NCBI GenBank assembly: GCA_963573315.1
Contig: OY752140.1
Coordinates: 3,782,001 to 3,846,000 of the forward strand
Length of the DNA stretch: 64,000 nt
DNA from: Entomortierella parvispora
Taxonomy: Eukaryota; Mortierellomycota; Mortierellomycetes; Mortierellales; Mortierellaceae
Reading direction: 5' to 3'
The notes beneath the pieces were generated by a model. The model saw only the letters and a program-made list of their open reading frames with translations. It did no database searches and was not told the DNA's origin. Below, in pieces: positions 56,343-64,000 of this stretch (positions within the stretch are counted from its first letter, which is position 1; each line of letters begins with the position of its first letter). A program made the position numbers and the translations under genes.

Positions 56343-59300
56343 ATGGAGGTGGTCGCGTATGCTCCTCCCTTGAGCAAGAAGGGCCTGCCAATCGACAGGC
56401 CCTATAGCTTCTACCAAGACGCCGCGCCTACAGGCCCTCAGAAGGTCACGGTGATCGACTCGCCATTTGGCCCGCCGTTGCCGCTAGCACAATCACCCCA
56501 AAGCTCGCTTTTGACCTCGGAAAACCTGTCGATAGGGAGTCGCACCGGCTCCTCGGTCTATTATACCCATCCGACGCAAACGAATCCTTTTGTGCCGGCG
56601 AGTCAATTCCAGCCACGGTACCCCGATGGAGGAACCCAGCAGCAACATCAACAGCAACAGCAACAGCAACCGCAACAGCAACAGCAACAGCAACAACAAC
56701 AACAACAACAGAACCAAACGCTGCTACTGCAACAGCGACAACAACTAATGCAGCAACAGCAACAGCTGGAGAAACAACTACAGGAACAACTACAGCAGCA
56801 GCAGCTCGAGCAGTACCGAATCCAACAACTACAGCAACAGCAGCAACCCCAAGTTCAACAGCTTCAGATGCTCCAAACAGGATCCCCACTTCAATCTCAA
56901 CAGCAGCAGTTTCTGCAACAAACACCGCCTTTACAGCAGCAAGGCCAGTTCCTGCAGCAAACACCGCCACTGCAGCAGCAAGGTCAGTTCCTACAACAAA
57001 CACCTCCACTACAGCAACAAGGCCAGTTTCTTCAGCCAACTCCACCACTACAGCAGCAGGTTGTACAACATCAGTTTTTACAACAAACGCCACCACTGCA
57101 GCAGCAGCAGCAATTTCAACAGCAAACGCCGCAACTTCAGATGCTACAAACAGGATCACCGCTGCAATCTCAACTGAATCAGTTCTTGCAGCAGCCGTCA
57201 CCACAGCAACAGCAACAGCACCAGCAACAACAACAACAACAGCAACAACAGCAAGTTCAAGTGTCGCAGCCAATGCATATGCATCAGCAGCAGCAGCAGC
57301 AACTTCCTCTTCAGCAATTGCACTTGCAGCAACCAGTGAGCCATATTACTGAGGACGGCTCTCAAAAAGAGACTCCTCAGCTAGAAGACTCTAACTTCTC
57401 CATTCCCTCAAGACCTGCTGTTACCAATGCAATCCCCAACACACTTCCCAACGGAATGCCTGGACGAACGAGTCCTGATCGACCACAAGTCAATCCTTCC
57501 GTCCAGCCAAAGGCCACCCCAACCGTCCATTTTGATCTAAGGAACGAAGCCCGACTGATGTCCGACTCTGACGATGGCGTAAGTTAAAGATAATTAAGAA
57601 CCAGGGGTAACGAGGCATTCCCTCGTTCCTGAAGAAATGTGCCGAAGACCATGTTTTGTGTCACATAATTAATGACATAAACGGTACCCTGTAACCTTGC
57701 ATGAATTTCAATTTTCGATCTATTAGCCCCGATCGACTAGGTCGCACGACAACGACAGGCAGACCTACCATACGCAATCAGAGCGTGGTCTTCCGGCTCG
57801 TAAGGAATCGACCATTCACCACTCCCAAAATCAGAGCCAGAATCAAGACCGATCAGAGCATGCGGAGGCGACCAACATTGAACAACCCAAAAAAGACCCA
57901 GCGGAGCCATCTCGAAAAATGTCTGGAACCAATCTGTTTAGAATTGCACGACAGGCCTCTGACACTCTTCGGAATGGACTTGGCAAGAGAATCTCCAAGG
58001 AAAAACACGCACCTCCAATGACCATAATGGTTATTCAACATCCCAACGAGTCATTGCCGCAGCTAGGTAGAGTTTCAAACGCATTGGGTGCATATTTGTA
58101 TAACTACAAATCTAATATCTCTTGCGCGTCTTTATAGAATCACAGGCAGCAGATGACTTTTACCTTGCAAGGACAGTCGACGCTGCGCTGGCCCGTAATC
58201 GATCCATGCCTGACATTAAGCCACCAGTCCATACAGAGACTCGGCCCACAAGGGGAAGCTCGCTCACCAACCCAAGAACCAATACTGGGCCCTTCCATAG
58301 TCGGCAGCGTCAGCAGGAGCAACAGCATCAGACTTCCACAGGCACATCTACTGAACCTGTCACATCTGTGACGTCAGGAGACGTGCAAGACGCGTATGGC
58401 GGCACCGTGGATGACTGGCGCCAAGTTCAACAGGCGCAAAAGGAGGCGTCAGAGCGTCAGAACCTCAAGGATTCTAGTCCGAATGATCATACTGGCCACA
58501 TGTCCATGAATTCTGTCAGTACTTTGAATCTTCCACCAATTACGTCAGCCCCCATTGTTCCGGTCGTTCCAAGTAACATGTCCATGAGTCGTATTCTATT
58601 GCCCGACAGGGACAGGGCGGCGAGTAAGGACGCCAAAGGTGGTCAAGGAACTTCACAGGAGATAATCATCCCGGAACCAACGCAGGAAAGTACGTCACTT
58701 GCCAAGGCCACGATGCAATTTGGCGGTATTCTGTCTCAAATGAAGGCTGCAACCGATGGAGGAAATGTTGTGGATCCAGCACAAGGGGTTTGGTCCCAGG
58801 CTGAGGGTCGCTACATCCAAAGATCCAACACCGCACCATATCCTGCACGGGAAACCAGGACCATTTTGGAAGAGGATGAGACCGACTCTCCAACAGAACT
58901 CGAGTACAGTAAGAGTGATGGTCATACGGCCGCTACTCGACTTCGACGCCAGATACAGCGAAATCAGCAACAGAAGCTGGCAAACTCTCGGGACTCCTAT
59001 CTACACGCAAACAATCACGCTGTTGATAAACCTCGCCAAGGTTTTCAAAACCAGCCTTATTCTCATTTGAAGAATCAAATGGAGCAGCAACAACATAACG
59101 AAACACAACGTCGCAACGTTTCGCTTCGCCGCAAAGCTATGAACAGCGAATCGTCAATGGACACCAATAAGGACTTACCACCGACGCCTAAGGGGACGCC
59201 TTCTCCTCGGTCTCAGCATATTGCTCATATTGGTCTGAGAGCACCCTACCAACGCCCTAGCGCAAGGCAGGATCGACAGTACGGCGGCTCCTCGCCACGC

Positions 59301-61283
59301 TCTCGGGCTGAGACTCGCCCGGGGCAACGACTTCATAGAATACGCTCATTACAGAGGCATGCAGCAGCCCCAATGACCTCCGAGGAGAGTGTTATCGCCC
59401 TTTCGAGATCCCTCTCCACCACTTCCAACGGCCGTGGATCGCAGGAAAAGTCAAAGGGTACGAAAGGCATGCATAGCGCGCAGTCTTCACATACTCATCT
59501 ACCAGTGCAGACTGTAGAAGGTCAAAAGGAACGTGTTCGATACGGGATTGACATGCTGCCCTTGCCAGTGATCCCCTCACCTGACGTGACCCATAACCGA
59601 AGGTCGATTGGCATTCTGCCGCAGGATGTTTTGAAGGCTCTAGATCCACAGACCATCCAAAAGGTGATCACGCAATCAGTCATTGCTAGTCGCGTTTACA
59701 AAGTTCTTTCTCTCGAAGAGGTTGACAATCTTCGAAAGGTATGTATATCCTACGCCGCTACAGGCCCCAGATGAATGGTTTGTGATATCCGCTTTCATAC
59801 TTATCAGAGTTTATTATTTATCAATGACATCAAGGAACAAGACGACTTGCAACGGTATTTACGGGCCCTGAGCGCATCACTGGCCATCGAAACAAGAATG
59901 CGCGACGCCTCTCATTCCCTAATACGCTTGCATGAGAGCAATATCAATCTGGATGCTGTTAAAGCAACCACTGGCCAACTTCATGCCACGACTCGCAAGA
60001 TGGATCAGATCGTTGAAAAGTCGTTACGTTCCGGTGAGAGGCTCTTGGCGATCGAGCGGTTGCTCCTTCAGCACGAGGGTGCAGTATTGAACGCCGGGAT
60101 GCGAAGACTGGATGCAGAGAATCGAGAGCTTTCCAGGACTGTGATCGAGTTGGAGACTGCTCGGGATCAAGAAAAGGAGGAGAAGCTGAAATGGAAAAAG
60201 GAGCACTCACATCTCCGGATCCAGAGTATGATCTTCCCAAGCCCCCCCGGTTTGGAAGAACTTCAAGGGTATGCCAATGGGAATGCATCAGAAGCCTCAT
60301 CTGCTCAGAACAGCTACGAGCAGCTGCTTCGTAATCGTCCTATCGGAACTCCTCCTGGTTTACCGTCACCTGCCATGAGCAAGAGTCAACAAGAGCAACA
60401 GTTGTTGTCCTTGGAGAACTACATGAAAGAGTTGAACGAGGAGATTTTGAAGAAGGACGAGCGAGTTAACAGTCTGGAGGGTCAACTGAGAATGGTCAAG
60501 CTCTGGACCGAAGAATTCTCTGCGTCTGTCCAGAGAAAGCTCGGCGTGGATAACTCTGTGCGACGATCCGAATCGCCCTCGTCTTTGGTGTTGATGAAGC
60601 AACTGGAGCAACTCCAATCTCAAATTGAAAACGGATTTAGGGCTTTAGAGGCGAACGCGCACGAGCACAAACTCAAAGCTGAGGAGGCCGAGTTGGCCAA
60701 GGACAAGGCCCTAGAGTTCACAGCCATGACATTGGCCAACAGTAGCGCGGTGGTCACCCAGCCCCCAAGATACCCAGTCGTTGGCGGCCGTTTGTCCTCC
60801 GAGTCTAGTGACGGATCTGCGTCTCGCCGGAACCGGACGCGCGACTATCATAACGACAACTCTCACAGCCACCAGGATTCTCGACCCCGAGGACTCAACG
60901 TGGTTCGATCAAAGACCAATACCAATAATGACATACCTCACACACTCCATAAGAACCATTCGGATCTGAACTTGGTCCTGAACGAGAGCCTTTTGGAGCT
61001 GGATCTTCAAATTGCACGCGACATGGACAACCAGCACCCGAATCATCACCACCATCACAACCGCGACCACCTCTCTAACAACGCTAGCAGCAGTCATCTT
61101 CACCGAAATCTGAGTCCTACTCATCCAGGAGGCCGAAATTGCGCAGGACAACAGCAACGAGGAGCTGATCCGTCGTCGTCAAACGAGCAGTTGGTGATTG
61201 GGGACGCAAACGTCGAGATCAAACGACTGAATGCGATGGTGGACGAGCTAGAGCGACTCTTGAAGGAAAAGATAATGAAGTAA
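56343..61283 (+). CDS. Uds1 (up-regulated during septation)-domain protein with polyQ region
   Basis: Four exons (56343-57578, 57727-58066, 58138-59738, 59808-61283) give 1,550 residues. Residues ~100-330 are extremely Gln-rich, including six or more imperfect copies of FLQQTPPLQQQGQ (~189-270). A Ser/Pro/Thr-rich stretch follows. The Uds1 domain lies at about 1,010-1,130: LPQDVLKALDPQTIQKVITQ, SRVYKVLSLEEVDNLRK, then after the last splice DLQRYLRALSASLAIETRMR. Coiled coil follows to ~1,340 and again at the extreme C-terminus (NAMVDELERLLKEKI). Uds1 proteins are fungus-specific and were named from septation-linked expression in fission yeast; the biochemical role is unknown. A location at septum or polarity sites is inferred. 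A TATA box precedes the start. Confidence 0.85.
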
Positions 61284-61595
61284 TCATGTTTTCCTTTCCT
61301 CCCTTTTATGACACCCTTACGACCCCACAAGCAACGACTCGTACACTATCCCCAAAACTTGTAATTTTAATAAAGACAGAAACGAACAAAGCATGGTCCG
61401 TGGTCCTTGATGACAGGTCCAAGAAGAAGCACACCAAAAAAAAAAAAAAAAAAAAAAAAAACGCGTCGATGTCACGTGACCCCGACCTTACACGTAAGTG
61501 CATTCCTCTGCATGGCATTCCTTCCTTCTTCTCCTTCTTCTCCTTCAACCTCGACTCTCTGAACGACATCCACATCCAAATCACGGACTTTTCTA
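61284..61595. other. Spacer between the Uds1-domain gene and UFD1
   Basis: 312 bp containing a TTTTAATAAAGAC string (61365-61377), a good polyadenylation signal, a 26 A run (61436-61461) and, next to it, GTCACGTGAC (61470-61479), a palindromic CACGTG E-box of the kind bound by bHLH factors. The E-box lies 117 bp upstream of the UFD1 ATG and is its likely promoter element. Confidence 0.6.
61470..61479 (+). promoter_or_regulatory. Palindromic E-box GTCACGTGAC upstream of UFD1
   Basis: A perfect 10-bp palindrome with CACGTG core, bound in fungi by Cbf1, Pho4 or USF-like bHLH proteins. Position 117-126 bp before the start codon fits a promoter site. Function is inferred from the motif. Confidence 0.5.
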
Positions 61596-63478
61596 ATGTA
61601 TAGCGGCTACGACGACTATCCTTCCTATGGAGGGTTTGGCATGGGCTCCCGAGGCGGAGGATTCAGCGAGCAATACCGATGCTACTCTGTGGCCATGATG
61701 CAAGGCAACGAGCGTCAGAATGTGAACAATGGAGGAAAAAGTACGTTGAATGACATTCCTCCTTTCCGTCTCTCAGTCTCAAAGGGCTAGCCGATGGTCG
61801 CGGAGAGAAATATTTTCAGCTGGAAGAGAAGATAAAGGCTACATACTCAACCGTCGACTCTTTTTTTGACCTTCATAGTTATCCTTCCGCAGTCCGCTCT
61901 GGCCAAACTGGGTATGAACGCATTCTGACCCGCCTTCATTTTAGTTCGGTGTCGTGCAAAAGGACTTTCTTGATCATCAGTATCGCTAACGACCTTCTTT
62001 CCTACAACAACATAGCTTCACTCCATATCCAATACCCCATGCTGTTTGAACTCTCCAAAGGCGCGCAAAAGACACATGCTGGAGTTCTGGAGTTTATTGC
62101 AGAGGAGGGACGCGTTTATTTGCCACATTGGGTATGACTTGCAAATCTCATCGACTCGACTTGAAAGTCTTACAGGAAGCTACAGGAGAACATTGGAGAG
62201 TTGTTATCTAACCTCGCCAGTCCCACGGGGATTCTTTTTGATATTAGATGATGAAGACGCTGGTATTGAATGAGGGAGATCTTGTGACAGTGAAGAGTGC
62301 AGGATTACCCTTGGGAAGTTTTGTCAAGATCCAGCCTCAGAGTGTCGACTTTTTGGATATCAGCGATCCCAAAGCAGTGTAAGCTTTTCTCCCTCACGCT
62401 CAAAAAGACCATGGTTGGACAAAAAGAAAAAAGCGAGTCCGGAGCTCAAGTAGTGATAACCCTTTGCTGTTTTACCGTAATCTTCCAGTCTAGAGAATGC
62501 TCTGCGCAACTTTTCGACTTTGACCCAGGGCGACAATATTGAGATTTCATACAACGACCAGATTTATGGCATTTTGGTCATGGAGATCAAACCGCCTGGA
62601 GTGGGTATTTCGATCGTGGAGACGGATCTTGAGGTGGACTTTGCGCCCCCCGTTGGATACCAGGAACCCACCCCACAACCTAGGAGTCGTCCCATCATGG
62701 TAAAAGAATCGAGCTGGAAGAATACGAGGATTGAAATCGGAATAGTGAAAGGGATCAAGTACTGAAATACTCTTGTCTTTCTTTACCTTAGGAGAGCAAA
62801 CTGCGCAAGGAAGTCGAGGAAAGAATGGCGACACCAGACAGTGCAAAGATGGTTCCTTTTGAGGGCCAGGGACAACGTCTTTCCAACACGTTAGCAGGAA
62901 GCAAGAGGTAAAGAAGTGCCCTTGTCTGTTTCCCGATTTCACCTGCCCCGATTTTTAAAGCACAGCTGTGGGGAAGTGCACTGTAACACAAAGAGCTGAC
63001 TTTTTTTTTCGTTTACAACTTTTAACAATCTAGCAAAACAATCAACAAAGCTACGTCCCCAACACCAAGCTCGACCAGCACAACCACAGGGAAGGAAAAG
63101 CCTGTGGATATTCTGGATCAGGATGGAGCGGCGGCCCCCGCGGCGCTGAACCTGCCTATCGGTCATTTGTTTTTTGGCTACAAGTACGTGGCTCCTAAAT
63201 CAGCAGAAGAAGAGGCGCTTGCAGCGGCAGAAAAGGCCAAGAAGGAACCTGTCTTTGAGGGATCGGGCCAGACACTTCGTCCACCACGCAAGGCAAACAA
63301 CGCGCGAGGAAGTGGGGCCAATTCGCCCAGCCCTTCGGTCATGTCGAGTGCAGGAGGTACCTCTCGGGCATCAACACCGGCCCAGCCCGCACCTGCGCCG
63401 GGACCAGCCGGCACCACGACAAGCGAAAGTAAACCAGATCTGGTTCCGTTCCAAGGGAAGGGTAACACAATGCGTTGA
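61596..63478 (+). CDS. UFD1: Ufd1, ubiquitin fusion degradation protein 1
   Basis: Seven exons (61596-61740, 61879-61911, 62016-62131, 62248-62378, 62489-62699, 62792-62907, 63034-63478) give 398 residues. The double-psi beta-barrel domain (~25-215) is intact: EQYRCYSV, ILPQSALAKL, PMLFELSKG, FIAEEGRVYLPHWMMKTL, SFVKIQPQSVDFLDI and ALRNFSTLTQGDNIEISYN. The C-terminal half is Pro/Ser-rich, with segments expected to contact Npl4 and Cdc48 (GRxLG-like positions not certain). Ufd1-Npl4 recruits ubiquitylated substrates to the Cdc48 unfoldase for ERAD and other degradation. The second exon is only 33 bp. It lies 312 bp downstream of the Uds1-domain gene. Confidence 0.93.
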
Positions 63479-64000
63479 AGGCGCGCCCAAGAGCTTATTT
63501 GTGGTAAAGAATGAATGATAGCAGCAGCCGTTTATACCTAACCAGATGAAAGACGATTCTTCAAAAAAAAAAAAAAAAAAAAAAATCTCTTCCATTAAAA
63601 CCACTGTTTGCACCACGTTAAAGTGTCGGGTGGCGACCAATGCGAGTCTGACAAAAACCACAGATGGGTGCATGGAGAGACAGACTCTAAAGAAGGTTGC
63701 GATCAGTGCACTGACGGGGATGGGAGGGATGGGCGGTTGAAGATCTGGAGTGGATGTCTCGAATATGCGGAAGGAGGGAGAATCAGAAGAGGAGAGAGCA
63801 TCCAGAGTCCTTTCAAACTTCAAAGCAAAGAAAAAGAGACAAACCCCGCCTGCGCGTGCTGAAGTAATCGCGGAGGAGAAGAGAAGAGGTTCAGAAAGAG
63901 GAGGAGTTTTGTTCCGGACAGCCTCACATGCGCTGTGTCTCAAACAATCCAAAAAAAATCTAGAAATGGAGGGAACGGGACGAGGAGGACCAAAGAACCT
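63479..64000. other. Right-end region with no supported gene
   Basis: 522 bp after the UFD1 stop. A 23 A run lies at 63563-63585. A 193-codon - strand ORF crosses UFD1 coding sequence and the A run (giving a Phe stretch), so it is rejected as a gene. The next gene is presumably beyond the window. Confidence 0.45.

Noticed and set aside
56446-57273. 275-codon - strand Val/Ala-rich ORF
   Set aside because: It is the antisense of the CAA/CAG-rich exon of the Uds1-domain gene, which keeps the opposite frame open.
63371-63952. 193-codon - strand ORF at the right end
   Set aside because: It overlaps the last UFD1 exon and runs through an A23 tract. No domain is visible.

Overview
The window is nuclear DNA from a filamentous fungus. 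Genes carry many short introns (mostly 60-200 bp, GTAAGT-like donors, CTAAC-like branch points, one GC-AG intron), and intergenic DNA is rich in homopolymers and CT/GA microsatellites. The gene set (Vid27, Rax2, FEX, Pho85, Uds1, Rad1/XPF, Vps24, Ufd1) is fungal. A KDM4-type demethylase that keeps PHD and Tudor modules, together with polyQ-rich regulators and a Rax2 carrying an SH3 domain, points to an early-diverging lineage. My inference is Mucoromycota, probably Mortierella-like. The species cannot be fixed from sequence alone. No transposon, CRISPR array, rRNA or tRNA was recognised.

Layout. 1-495 (+): 3' end of a probable secreted protein. 824-3572 (-): Tag1-like DUF3712 vacuolar membrane protein. 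4288-5539 (-): DUF3020 polyQ protein. 5684-8782 (-): Vid27, ten exons. 9139-10461 (+): unrecognised 270-residue protein, followed after 105 bp by 10567-14141 (+): the XPF/Rad1 endonuclease subunit. 14343-15543 (+): ESCRT-III Vps24. 16287-17654 (+): Pho85-type CDK. 17871-23136 (-): large RhoGAP protein. 25388-26917 (-): fluoride exporter FEX. 27456-28823 (+): C2H2 zinc-finger protein. 29216-31745 (-): threonine-aldolase-like enzyme with a long extra tail. 31746-35728: about 4 kb without a convincing gene. 35729-36369 (-): Rdx (SelW-like) thioredoxin-fold protein. 36721-37745 (-): broken coiled-coil fragment and a Q-rich ORF. 38179-40167 (-): GNAT-like protein. 41552-48262 (+): Rax2 with C-terminal SH3. 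49027-52251 (-): KDM4-type histone demethylase. 53889-54767 (+): coiled-coil protein. 56343-61283 (+): Uds1-domain septation protein. 61596-63478 (+): Ufd1.

Exon structures were built by hand from splice consensus and family similarity. Every multi-exon model listed sums to a multiple of three and reads through without a stop. The genes are ordinary core eukaryotic and fungal functions and are not organised as one pathway, although several bear on polarity, septation and growth control (Rax2, RhoGAP, Pho85, Uds1) or on membrane and protein turnover (Tag1-like, Vid27, Vps24, Ufd1). I did not find a convincing new biological system. The most notable items are the Rax2-SH3 architecture with a probably retainable intron, the tailed threonine aldolase, the GNAT-like protein, stop-free introns in PHO85 and the RhoGAP gene, and the second CxxC motif at the end of the Rdx protein.
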